From: Melastoma dodecandrum
Lineage: Eukaryota; Streptophyta; Magnoliopsida; Myrtales; Melastomataceae
Reading direction: 5' to 3'
Length of the DNA stretch: 64,000 nt
Assembly (NCBI GenBank): GCA_029817715.1
Contig: JARUPY010000605.1
Location: forward strand, 2,418,001-2,482,000
The notes under the pieces are model-generated. The model was not told the origin of the DNA. It made no database searches and saw only the letters and a program-made list of their open reading frames with translations. The position numbers and the translations under genes were made by a program. Every line of letters starts with the position of its first letter. The stretch's first letter is position 1. This document shows positions 1 through 10,900 of this stretch, one piece after another.

Positions 1-1198
1 GCATCATTGGCTTCCGCTTCATTCTCATTCTCATCAAAAATAATTTTCCCAGAATCTCCGCTATCAAGATAAAAGGGAAGTGGTTTTTCACTCTTCCACT
101 AGAATGTTCCGCTTCATCAGACTGCATAATCACAGCAACAACACGATTTTCTTCATCAACATCGTCTCTAATACTACTACCACCCGTCGGTACATCATTA
201 CAAGACTCGAACGTGGGGCCAACATCATTTTCTATAACATTACAGAAGTTCCTCTCTGGAATTACATTCCTTCTCGATTCCTTCACTACAATTTGTGGTT
301 ACACTACAGTAGCTGGTACTTCTGGAATGATAATACCAACTAAATTGTTGCACGATGCACGACCTTTGTTGCTCGAATTCCCCCAAAAAGAAACAACATA
401 AATTTCTCGGATATGGTTCTCATTGGACAACGCAAACTCGACGAGTAATCTTACATCATCATCATTGCAATATGCTAGAACAAATTTCACTCCACCGTCA
501 GCATAAGTGAGTACGGGATATCTATGACATATCTATAGTGTAGCCAAGTCATTCAACTTCATGGCTTGGCTATAACCTTTTCGAAATTTGCATAATCAAC
601 TTCTACATCTACCTTAAGCCTCTTAATCAGACCCTTAACGTAATCTACTCCTTCATTCCCATTAATCACCTTTCCATTGCCAAATAACAACTATTGAATA
701 TGCGTCATCACAATAACGACAATACCTATATGAAAGGATAAAAAAAAGATAATTATTACCCAAATTGATGAGTTTATATAAACATAACACTAACAAATAG
801 CCACATTCATAAATTCACCAAACTATCCTTAATTTCAATTAAATCGGACCAAATGTCACCAATATAAGCTAAAACTAGCCTTGGGTTAGCACCAATATGT
901 GAAATCAGTGACGAGATGGGGACAAACCTCAAGACCCACGAATCACAAAAAAACCATTAACCTTCCTGGAGAAACGATGTACGATATTGATTATGACCAC
1001 AACGAAAAGAAATCGAGAATGATGAGGTTCGAAGAGAACCTTACTTAGATGAACGAAGTTGATGACGCAGTCACACGGCGGGGTTTGAGAAATTATAGCA
1101 CGAAGCAAATGAAGAATGAGAGGTTTGGTGGTGTTTTCCGCATAAAGTCGCTGTTCCAAAGTGCGACTTTCATTGATTTGGCCTAAGACGTTGTTTAT
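1..1198. other. Unassigned AT-rich region with weak coding-like traces
   Basis: No gene can be supported. The minus strand at about 1-690 has interrupted stretches that look weakly protein-like, including a 63-codon open frame at 299-490 containing the run AYCNDDD. They are broken by stops and do not match a family I can name. A decayed transposase or other mobile-element gene is possible but unproven. The right limit is set by the start of similarity to the FMN/FHY gene. Confidence 0.3.
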
Positions 1199-1935
1199 GG
1201 ACTTTTATCAGACCATGCATATTATTGGTGAGACATAGATTTGCACTACTCTGAATAGAATTAGCACAGGAGTTATGTTACTTTGCAATTAATTTGTTGA
1301 ATACCTCTTTAAGTCTATTTGCATGTTGCATAGTATAACTTCCAGAGCCTAATCGTTCCTCTTTTCTTTCGGCAGAAGGTCGAAAATCGAGGCACTTCCA
1401 GGTGCAAACCGGCATATTAAGAATCTTAGAGGAAATGGCGTACCCATGGCCTTGGGGGAGATGAAGTTAGGGAGGGAAAGCCATGTCCCAAGATGTAGGG
1501 CAATTTGGGAGGATCTTTACATGGCATCAATCTTTTATTGGTGAGATTTCTTATGGAAATTTCATTATGAAATGTAGCTTCCTTGCAGCAGCCAAGGGGC
1601 TCGAGTTGGAACCGTCGAAGACTATGGTGATAGAAGATTCCCTGTGAGTGATCTAGCTTTTACTTGTTGCTAGTTAGAATAAGTCCGGAGTTGTTTATTG
1701 CGTTAGATTACTTCGATTTTCCTGGTCTTTGGGAGTTGCCATGTTTGTCGCGGTTTGTTCAATGTTGAGTTGCTTCTGATTTGGTCTTCTACATCATTTC
1801 TAACTCATCTAAGGTGCTCTCCTAGTGGTTGTATTGCGAAAATATTGAGTCGAATCATTGATTGGTAATGGTGCTGATAAGCATGAAGCTTCAGTAATTT
1901 TTGTTTACTGATAAGCATGTAGCCTCTCCTCGAAA
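1199..1935 (+). pseudogene. FMN/FHY (riboflavin kinase/FMN phosphatase) duplicate, 5' half fragment
   Basis: This stretch is a diverged copy of about 18089-18985 of the intact FMN/FHY gene downstream. It covers the end of intron 2, exon 3, part of exon 4, intron 4, exon 5 and the start of intron 5. Because introns are retained, it arose by DNA duplication and not by retroposition. About 166 bp are missing: the end of exon 3, all of intron 3 and the start of exon 4. The join is near 1452-1455, where both donor ends share TTGG, so it looks like a microhomology deletion. The exon 3 acceptor region and coding frame also carry changes. It cannot encode a phosphatase domain. Confidence 0.85.
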
Positions 1936-2267
1936 ATAAGTTGCAATTTATGTACAAGCAATCTAAAATCCGAAATAAACCTCTTTCAAGTCTACATTCT
2001 ATTGAAATGCAAACAAATCCAAGGTGTGGTATTCGAAATTGAATGGCTGAGTTGAATCGTGCAAAATTACCGCCCTCAAATACGTCAGTCAGAGTCGGTG
2101 CATTAGAAACTAATCAAGATCGATTTGAAAAGAGGGAAGATGGATTCTGCAGCACATGAATTTTATGATACTGACATCTTAGAAGTACAATGTCATGCCT
2201 AGTGATCATCTTGCAACTTATGGCTTATTCTGAACATGAAAATAGTTTTTGAACACTTCCGTGATTT
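1936..2267. other. Unassigned spacer inside the broken FHY duplicate
   Basis: No open frame or recognisable repeat is visible. It does not obviously align with intron 5 of the intact gene. It ends at the target-site copy of the solo-LTR-like element. Confidence 0.3.
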
Positions 2268-2272
2268 GTCGC

Positions 2273-5200
2273 TGTACGCGCGCCTTCCGGCCTAGCACGC
2301 GCGCGGGCGCCAGTCCCTCATCCAAAAATGGCTCCGTTTGTAAAAAAGTGTTGTTGTTTAACCTAGGTAAACAATTACGGAGTCGCCACCGACTTTTATT
2401 TTAAAACTGTTAAGTCGGAAAAACAGCTGGTTCGGGGATTCTTAATTACTAACTCTTACACACTTAAGCATGCGAAAAGGTGGCGTTTGCTCCAAAAAAG
2501 TTTGCTTTTGTTTAACGGGTGTTGGACCCGATCCGGGCATGACTCCGGACTCATGTAAATTTTTTACGGGCATTGGACCCGATTCAGGCTTTTTGAGCCC
2601 GAACTCATGTGTATTGGTTTAGCAAACAACATGCGACGATGAAATCCTGAGAGCCAAATGACATGCACGGCAACCACAGATCAAGTATTTAGATCAAAGG
2701 GAGCGGGGAAGGGTGGTGATCATGGGCCTATGCACTTGGGCCCACGACCGGTTACATGTGGAAATAATAAAACTTCGGGAGGCCCGCACCTCCCTCATGT
2801 ACCTGAGATGACGTTTGGGGCCGCTTTGTTATCTTGACATCGCGGTTTTTACACAAGCGGAGAGATCCACGCGGTTTGATACACGCGCCTTCATGTAGTC
2901 TTCGAGAGTTTGGCGTTGATATTCCGAAATCACATGCTCAGTGTATGGGGCACTGTGAGCCCGTTGATGTCGATCGTTCGCGCTGCCGGAGGATGATATC
3001 CCTTGGTAATGAATTCCTCGGTGTTTACATGCAAAGTAGAGGAAGAAACAATGCCATGCCATGCCGTTAATGCCGTTAATATTGATCAAATTTGAATGAA
3101 ATTCGAATCGAATTAGTAAGACGTGTCTTACCGTATGAATCGGTGGGGTCGGATTGTGATCCTTCGAGATGTCCATGTTTCGCCGAGTTTTACATGTAAA
3201 ACAAAGAAAGAGGGATGTTAGTTATGCACGTTGAGGTAAAACATTAACTCGTACATAAAAATTCAAGTAAGCTTAAACGTGACGAAATCACGTTGATTAA
3301 ATGGATATAACTCAAACAGTATTAATTTAATGAAGTCAGTTAAAATATTTACGATGATCAAAAAAATTCTAAAAGGCACGTGTTCACGTTTTAAACAATG
3401 GTTTGACAATTGTTAAAATTGAAATAACCTACTGTGGCCGTTAACTAAACTAAAGGGTGGGGAGCCGCCGGAGGACCGGATCTGAGGATGAGGGCCGCTG
3501 GGGTCAGACCTGGAATCGCCGCCGGGAGGCTGATGGGGAGCGCCAGGGACGGGCTGTGGGAGGACGCCGTCGTCGTGAAGCGCCGGGAGAGGGTTCGCCG
3601 GAGATGGGCGCCACGGCAAGAGGACGTCGCGGAGGAGGGTCGCCGCTGCCGTGAGATTCGAGACCGTCGGGAAGCCGGGATGAGGAGCCGCCTTGGGGCG
3701 CAGGTTGCTGGGATTTGGAGCATTGGTGGCGATCGTTGCTGCTTCTGAAGAGCAGGGCTGCTGGGTGGCGCCGAATCTTGGAGGGATCTCGGATTGGGGG
3801 GTGATGGCTGGTCGCCGGGATGGGTGCTTGATTCTGAAGCTGCTTGGGGCTTGGGACGACGATGGCAGAGATAGCGTTTGCAGAAGGCGAGACAATCGGC
3901 GTCGGGAGAGGAGGAGCTGCGAGCGGGTCATCCGGGAAGTCCTTGGCTCGTCGCAAGGAACCAGGTTGGCGAAGAGCCAGGCTGTTCAGGGGAGGCCGTC
4001 GTGTATGCGGCTGGTTATGGGTCGTCGTCTTCGTTGTTCGGGGACGCCGGGAAGCTGGGATGGGGAGCCGCCTTGGGGCATGGGTCGACTAGCTGGACCT
4101 GAAGGTGGGTCGCCGTGTCGATGAAGGGGTTGGAGTCGCCGTCGGCGTGTCGAGGCTGAGGAGTGAATACTCGTTCACTGCGTAGGGAAGCACCATCTCC
4201 GTTGCCGTGTTGAAACATCCACCTGGAGTCGCTGGGGGTGTGGGGAACGTTGGTTCACTACGGCACCGCGGGGTATGAAGATATCAGGAACGATGGGGAT
4301 CACCGAGACTGTTCCTGGATGGAGACTAGGACAGGGAATCGCAGTCGACAAAGGTGACACTGTTGGCCATCTATCGAACCTGCACAGGTAAAGTAAACAA
4401 TCAGAAGCAAACGAGGCCTCCCGTGACGCACATGTGCGGTCACGGGAAGCGGAGACGCTATTTGTTGATCGTTGCTGGAATTCCTGAAGATATTGCTCCC
4501 GTAGGCATTGAAGCTTCCTCTGCTCTTTGATGTGAGAATCATCTCTGGTTGCAGCTGACGGAGGTTGGGATGAAGTTGGTAACAAAGGGTCTCCTAATGT
4601 GGAATCAGACCGACCTTGGTGGTCTTCGAGTAGGATCAATCGAAAGTGACGAAGAAAGGTTCTGCTCTCCCCCCCTTTTTTTTTAGGTATCTCTCCCCCT
4701 GTCTATGTGCTTCCTCCCTCCAGGAAAATCTTTTTGTTCCGGAAATCTCGGGGAGGATCGTGGGGAAGCCGTTGAGAGGCTAAAAAATGGAGAACGTGGG
4801 AGTCAAAGGTGGTTGGAGAATACACGGGGGCAGATTTTTTAATCTTATGGTCACTCCCTCATTTTGTTGCCGTTTGAGCTAAAATCGGGTATCTCCTTGT
4901 TGATCCCTTGGGTTGGGTGGATACGTGTGTTGCACCAGGATAAAACACTGGAAAGACCATTGCATGTGCTCCCCAGCAGCTTTAAACCAATTGCTTTGAT
5001 AGCAATAATTGTTTGGATTTCCAACCCATTTCATCAAGGGTTCTTTCATTTCATGCAAAGTGGGTGGCATGGTGCCCAAGGTCATTGTCTCAAATCCCAG
5101 AGACAATCTTATATTTGCGTATTTGCTCAACGATTGTAGGTTTGGTTGTCCATTTGTTGCAGCCGGTTGCGTGAGACTTGGGCATTTTCATTGTTTGTTC

Positions 5201-5371
5201 GGTCTTTCCTTGGCAGACCTTGATTGGGAATGGAATCACTGTTCGATGTTGTTTTTGTTTTAGGTTTGGTAATCATTGTTTTTGATTACCCGCAAACTGT
5301 GTAAAACCCAGCAATAAATCTGTGTTGCTGTCTGTCATTTTTTTGTGTTCGTACAATTTGGGGTATCGACA
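2273..5371. mobile_element. Solo-LTR-like element, about 3.1 kb, 5-bp TSD
   Basis: The unit starts TGTACGCG and ends TATCGACA. It is flanked by the direct repeat GTCGC at 2268-2272 and 5372-5376, as expected for LTR-retrotransposon integration. It has no gag-pol coding and neither end recurs inside, so a solo LTR from a family with long LTRs is the simplest reading; a non-autonomous element is the alternative. Near the left end is a GGAGTCGCCACC motif of a kind common in plant repeats, and an imperfect tandem repeat of about 50 bp (2516-2611). A GC-rich core (about 3450-4650) contains diverged repeats, for example GGAGCCGCCTTGGGG near 3690 and 4065. AATAAA lies close to the right end. Open frames in the GC-rich core are composition artefacts. 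Confidence 0.65.
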
Positions 5372-5664
5372 GTCGCTATTGCAAGAGTCCGATCGAAATG
5401 GCGATGGTAGATTAGGTCTATGAAATACAAGAACGGTTCTTCTCTTTGGTCCGACAAAACAAGATGACTAAGATCTTGGCCGCTGACACAATGTGACCGA
5501 GCAAAGTTGCTGACGGTACTGTTGGAACAGAAAACAGAGCTGTAAGAAAACTAATCCCTTGACCAAACAATGTGCGTGACTGCAACTACGATAATTAGAG
5601 GCGGACATTGCAATTATTTTCAATGATATAAAATTGAGTCTTTAAGTTGTCGTTGGTGTTGCGG
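5372..5664. other. Unassigned spacer between solo LTR and TRIM
   Basis: This short segment has no open frame and no similarity I can name. It lies between two insertions and should be contiguous with 1936-2267 in the pre-insertion sequence. Confidence 0.3.
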
Positions 5665-5669
5665 TTGAC

Positions 5670-5788
5670 TGTTGGGATAGTCCCATACTGAATAGAAAAG
5701 GCTTAGACCAACACCTTAAATAGAGTTGGGACCCTTCACCTAATTGTTAGCTTTTAGGTGAAGGAGAACTCTGACACGATTTCTAACA
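5670..5788 (+). repeat. TRIM left LTR
   Basis: This is a 119-bp direct repeat with TG...CA ends, followed immediately by the Met-tRNA-type primer-binding site. Confidence 0.95.
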
Positions 5789-5881
5789 TGGTATTAGAGC
5801 CAGATTTGTCCCGTCGGTCAAAGATTCCGAACGAGGGCGCCCGACCCCTGGACAAAGATCCGATGTGGGATTACGGGGAGG

Positions 5882-6000
5882 TGTTGGGATAGTCCCATAC
5901 TGAATAGAAAAGCCCTAGGCCAACACCTTAAATAGAGTTGGGACCCTTCACCTAATTGCTAGCTTTTAGGTGAAGGGGAACTCTGACACGATTTCTAACA
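5882..6000 (+). repeat. TRIM right LTR
   Basis: This is the 119-bp partner of the left LTR, about 96% identical. It is preceded by a purine-rich tract and followed by the TTGAC target duplication. Confidence 0.95.
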
Positions 6001-6056
6001 TTGACTGACCGTTTGGCGATAGGACCAGCCAGGAGTACCAGCACTCTTTATGATGC

Positions 6057-6300
6057 GATAATGGGCACCACGTTCGCTATCTCTTTCCGTGGAGACGCCG
6101 CTATTCTGGAAACGCATATCATCAATATGACGCACAGTGTGACTAAATTTGTAGACAACTCTCTTTTCGATATGGCCTGGTCTTCCTGCATGGGCATTTT
6201 GAGGGCGAGCGCGTCAAGACTGAGTACCCATTTCTTGTAAAATCACAAGAAATAGACTCATACATGGAGGCAGATTGTAGGAGAGGTTTGCGAGTCAAAG
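6057..6300 (+). pseudogene. Ginkbilobin-like (Gnk2) gene, decayed copy
   Basis: The frame carries FVDNSLFDMAWSSCMG, which aligns with FTDDSLFAKALSSCMS in the intact-looking gene 0.8 kb downstream, and the DNA around ATGGAGGC.GATTGTA matches as well. A stop codon near 6238 and loss of the distal cysteine region make it non-functional. It runs directly into the FHY exon 8 fragment, giving a composite of two unrelated gene remnants. The TRIM lies immediately upstream. Confidence 0.7.
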
Positions 6301-6324
6301 AATGCAGGACTGCTTCTTGGCCAT

Positions 6325-6690
6325 CGATTGGGCTGCATTGGTGTCGAGAGGCATAGTTAAGATGGTCCGGAGGATTGGTTGGAACCCATAATTGAATAAC
6401 AAAAGGAGAATACTATTGAGAGTGTGACCGTCTCGCACTTCCATTTCCTCTCATGAAAATCGAAACCCGCTGCTGTTCCTTGAGCTATTATTCTTCTAGC
6501 TGTAGCCGTGGCTGCTGTATGACTCCAAGGAGGACTTCTACATGGAGGAACTTCGCCTTGTGTGATCATCAACTACATATGACTTGAGGTGCGTACATAG
6601 ACTCCTCCGCATCTCAGATTAAGCAGTTTTTTACCCCTCTCAAGCTAACTTCCGGTCGCGTAGGGCACTCTTGGAAAAGATCCACGACAA
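6325..6690 (+). pseudogene. FMN/FHY duplicate, 3' half fragment (exons 8-10)
   Basis: The sequence aligns with about 19792-20165 of the intact gene: the end of exon 8, intron 8, exon 9, intron 9 and the start of exon 10, in the same order and orientation. Small indels and substitutions break the riboflavin-kinase reading frame, for example after the GWNP motif. Together with 1199-1935 it represents one tandem-type duplicate split by later insertions. Confidence 0.85.
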
Positions 6691-6828
6691 GATACAATTT
6701 TTTTAATTAAATCTTTCTACCGTCAAACTTATAACATAAAAGACATTAGAAAATCCAACTGATGTTGGGGAAAGGACAACCTCGTCCAACTTATACCATT
6801 GTTCGATCAAACAAAGAGAGCACTCACC

Positions 6829-7254
6829 ATGAATACCGCCACCTTATGCACCGTGATTACAGTGGCCGTGTTTGCTTTCACTTCTCCTGGTGCCGTCGCT
6901 GATGTGGATCCCCGGATTGTCTTCATGATGTGCAACCCAGCCAACTTCACGGACGACTCACTCTTCGCTAAAGCCTTGTCTAGTTGCATGAGCGGTTTGA
7001 TGACAACTCTCGTCCCGTATAAACCTCACCCGTTTCTTATCGAATCAGCCGATATAGAATTATTCATGGAGGCGGACTGCAATAGTGGTATTAATTCCAA
7101 TGACTGTGGGGAGCGCTTCTGGTCCATCCAAAAAGACATCAATATTCATTGTAAGAATTCAATGGGCGTGCAGCTCCAGCACCGAGATTGTTGGTTAAGG
7201 TATGAATCGTACCCATTCAACGACATCAAGAAAAAAACACACTTCTACTTTTAA
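6829..7254 (+). CDS. Ginkbilobin-like (Gnk2/DUF26) secreted cysteine-rich protein
   Basis: This single-exon gene encodes about 141 residues starting at MNTATLC; an upstream in-frame ATG at 6799 would spoil the signal peptide. Residues 1 to about 22 are a hydrophobic secretion signal ending near GAVA. The mature part has a Gnk2 layout: an early Cys (MMCN), the FTDDSLF helix, then ADC-x8-C, IHC and DCWLRY near the end. The canonical C-x8-C-x2-C motif is incomplete, because Arg replaces the third Cys. Family members are apoplastic mannose-binding antifungal proteins or receptor-kinase ectodomains. With one Cys missing the disulfide pattern would change, so function is uncertain. A decayed copy lies upstream at 6057-6300. 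Confidence 0.7.
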   Translation: MNTATLCTVITVAVFAFTSPGAVADVDPRIVFMMCNPANFTDDSLFAKALSSCMSGLMTTLVPYKPHPFLIESADIELFMEADCNSGINSNDCGERFWSIQKDINIHCKNSMGVQLQHRDCWLRYESYPFNDIKKKTHFYF

Positions 7255-7800
7255 GTCAGACCTCCGATTGCAAAATGAAGATCATGTTCATGTCATGAGG
7301 TGTATGAACCCTAAGTCCATGTCTACTCTTTTGGGTTTTTCTTGTTCAGAAGACTCTTTTTGATCGAATAAATCTCGTTATCTTATCTTTAAGATCGTTG
7401 TCTTTATGTTTCCTTTCTCACGAAAGTTCCCAGCCACATCGACCAACAAATGGAATTTGGGAAAATCCAACACACGTATTGTAATTTACTAACCTCTTTA
7501 CATGCAAGGAAAAAAATGATGCGATTTTTTTGGTCACATTTCTTTTTTGATCTTAATTTAATTTATTATTTTTCTAGTCAACTTTTATTTTATTTATTTA
7601 TTTTGACAAATAGCCAAATAAAATTCTCGAACATGGGTGTTATAACATCGGGCCTCCAACCTCTCGTTATTGCATTACTCCGCCTTCCCGTAGCAGCAAC
7701 ACCATATCTAACACATCGATGGACTTTTATCGAAAACATTATTAACAACTACCGTCCCGATCAGCTCTCTCGTCTTCAAAATATCAATTAAAAAGGCCGC
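7255..7800. other. AT-rich spacer left of the pararetrovirus
   Basis: This segment holds the probable 3' untranslated region of the Gnk2-like gene and AT-rich spacer DNA. A 113-codon open frame (7450-7791) has an AT-rich, low-complexity translation and no recognisable domain, so I do not call it a gene. The exact left junction of the viral insert is not visible. Confidence 0.35.
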
Positions 7801-7932
7801 TTTATCAAAAATATCTCCATATTTACAAAGTTTTTCAAATCTATCCTAAGGTTTAGAAAATATCTCTCCATATCCAGAACTTAGACCTAGTTTCAAAAAT
7901 ATCCATTGAAGTCTCAAGGTCAGATTTTCTGA

Positions 7933-10900
7933 ATGGCTGGAGAAGGAAAATCTTCGGGAAATCCTTCTGGGACTCCATCAAGATTGGAGTTCGTTCCAGA
8001 GGCTAGATTATCTCCTTTTGGAGTTAGCAAGAGTATAAATGATATTTTAACTCAGCTAACCATTCAGGGGAGCAATGAAAGTCTAGAAAGCCGAAACCAA
8101 ATGGCAAAGGAAGTAGGCTCCATTGTAAATACAATGTTAGACGCTCTGGAAAGAGAAAGAGGTTTAAAAAGGCCTGAAGCCGAGGCGACCTCTGGACTGG
8201 AAAGTACAACAGGAAAACCAGTCGAAAGGTTGAATCTGGGAGGAAGAAATTCCAAACAGAATCAAGGCAAGAGTGTGGATGAAATGTATAGGGAGTCAGT
8301 AGCTCCTTTCATTTTAGACTCACAAAGGCGAAGTGCAAACTTGAACTCCCAAAGTGGGGAGTTGGCAAAAGACCTAAGAAAAGCCTTAGGTCTGGCAGAG
8401 GATACCCCAGTTCATTTAGACAATAGAACGTTTAACGAACTGGTAACTGCGAAGAGGGAAATTTACAGGCCCGATTATCCTCATAGGACTAAACAAGAGT
8501 TTGTCCCAAGGGATAATATTTTAAAGCCGATAATAACCCCTGGTGCTTTTCTAGATATCGACTGTGAGAAGCACGTATCTGAAAAGATATATGAGTGGTT
8601 ATCACTTATTCGGATGACGGCGTCTGCAGGAGGAGTACCTCCTGGAGCAGTCTATGAATTATGTGTAGCAGCCCTCATGGGTACAACGCAAAAATATTGG
8701 AAAACCTTAGTGGCGCACACAGACATTAAGGAAAAGATAGATCAGGCGCTGACGGTTGATGGAGTATTGGCAATAATTGCTGATGCCCTAAAACGTGAGT
8801 TCTGTGGTTTCTCATTATCCACTGAGACTGTGGAGAAGGAGCAGTCATTGACCGCTCTAGTTAAACTACAGATCTGTGATATGTGCTGGTTTGATAGCTA
8901 CGTGTGTGAATTTCAGAAGTATTATTACAATCTGAATGTAGTATCTCAACAGTTCATATTAGGAACCTTTTTTGCAAAACTTCCCGAACCATGGCCGGAA
9001 GTTGCGCAAAAGGCCTATGAATTACTTCTGAGTGAAGAGAAGATTGTCTCTGGACTCGGAGGAAAAATTTAGGCGGTGAAGTACGCAATGCGTAAAGCAT
9101 GTACTGAGCTCCAGGTGAAAGAGGCAGCTAAGAAGCTACCTTACCTAAACAAGAGCTGTTGTTCTCAGATAGAGTATGTGCCTGGAAGGTATGGATGCTA
9201 TACTCGCAGTACTCTAGGAGACTCTTTGAAGAGAAGGAACTTTCCTCGTAAGAGGAAGTTTATTGGGTACAACAAGAAGAAGGTTTGGCCCAAGAAGGAC
9301 TTCCAGCGAAAGCAAAGGGGAGGTCCTGCTTACAAACCAAAGAGGTTTGTGAGGAGAAGAGATAACCTGAAGGATAAAGATAGGATCGATGCTTTCAAAA
9401 GAAAGCATGACAGAGAGCCTAAATGTCCTAAAGGGAAACCTTTGAGCAGTTGTAATTGCTGCTGGTTTTGTGGTTCAAAAGACCACAAAGCGGATAGTTG
9501 TCCAAAGAAGAACCAAAGGAGAGAAAGACTCCGTATGGTTTTCCTGGATAACAGGAGTCATGAGGAAGAAGTCATTGCTTACGAACCAATCGATGAGCAG
9601 GAGATTTCCGACTTAGACTCGGAAGTAGAGTCAATATATGAGATAGTGTCATATTACGATATAGACTTAGAAGATGACTCTGATCTCTGGAAAATGCATC
9701 TGTTCATGATGAGAGCAGAACAAAACGGAGATGGTGATGAGATGGTTCCATTGGAAGCATCGAATCAGGTACTGGAGGAAACCCACCAGTACGAAGATCC
9801 ATCCCAGTCAGTTCTGGAATGGAGGTTGCCAAATGTCAATGCGAGGGAGGTTTATGAAGTATCGAGATTTAGGTTTCGATCCACCATAGATATCTCGCAG
9901 ACAGAAGCGACGGCTCAAGTCACAAGCACTGAGCTTGAGACTTTGGATATCCCAATCTTGAATGTACAACGCATAAGAGATACCATGCGTAACGCGAGAG
10001 GTGTATATAACTATATACACATTGGGTTGATCCAGATAGGATTAGTCCCGCTGTTTCATTTACCAGCGGATAGTCCTGTGGTAGCAGTAGTGATCGATAA
10101 ACGATGGCGAGAGTTTAGAGATCAGCTGATATCAGGTGTACAGGCCAACCTAGCACATGGCCCTGTATGGTTCCAAGTCCATCCAAACTTTATGATGGCT
10201 TTGAACGATCGCTGTTTGGGGACTTCATTGACCTTAAGAATCAAGTCGATGAATATGGATCGTATGAATCCCCAGGCCAAGTATTTGGCGTATCACACTA
10301 GGGTAATTTACCGATTGGTAAATACCACTAGTCCTGGTGTGAGGAACATCTCAAGACTTACAGAGTTGTTCGAGGAAGGACATAACAACTACCAACAGTT
10401 CCATAGGCGTGAGGTGAATCCATTGGAATTAACCTGGCCAAGGAGTTGGGTTATGACTGAACCTGGTAGTAGTTCTAGGCCCATTAGTGCGGCAAACATC
10501 CGACAAAGGGGTAATCAAATTACTCTCACGTTAGGAGACCCGTCAAGGGTCAATGAAAGAACTGATAGGCATTTGCCTATGCTTAGCGAAAGAGCTGACA
10601 GGCATTTGCCTATGAGGATGCCAATCCTGAGAGAACCGCTCAATAGAACGCCCTCTGATGTTTCTTCTAGAGCTAGTGATGTAGGAGATGACATAATAGT
10701 GGCTCGACCAGCAGAGGCATCTGCTCCACCACTAATAGAAGAAATGTCTCGAATGTCTGTTGATTCAAGAGCCCCGTTGCAACATACGGGTAGAATCGTA
10801 GGGTATAGACAGGTATCATTACCAGTCTATGAAGGCCCTGTAGATCAAACGAGAGAGGAATCCATAAGGATGTTAAGAGTTACCAATATGGAAAACTCTT

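Larger units (their letters stand above)
5670..6000 (+). mobile_element. TRIM (terminal-repeat retrotransposon in miniature), complete
   Basis: Two 119-bp LTRs (5670-5788 and 5882-6000) begin TGTTGGGATAG and end TTTCTAACA. They flank a 93-bp interior. The primer-binding site TGGTATTAGAGCC at 5789-5801 fits initiator Met-tRNA, and a purine run (GGGGAGG) precedes the right LTR. The perfect target-site duplication TTGAC is at 5665-5669 and 6001-6005. The LTRs differ at about 5 of 119 positions. Each LTR has an 11-bp perfect hairpin stem (CCTTCACCTAA/TTAGGTGAAGG, 5733-5764 in the left copy). It has no coding capacity, so mobility needed proteins in trans. Confidence 0.95.

Noticed and set aside
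3413..4639. Several long overlapping ORFs on both strands (up to 172 codons)
   Set aside because: They lie in the GC-rich core of the solo-LTR-like element, overlap in many frames and encode Arg/Pro/Ser-biased sequence without domains.
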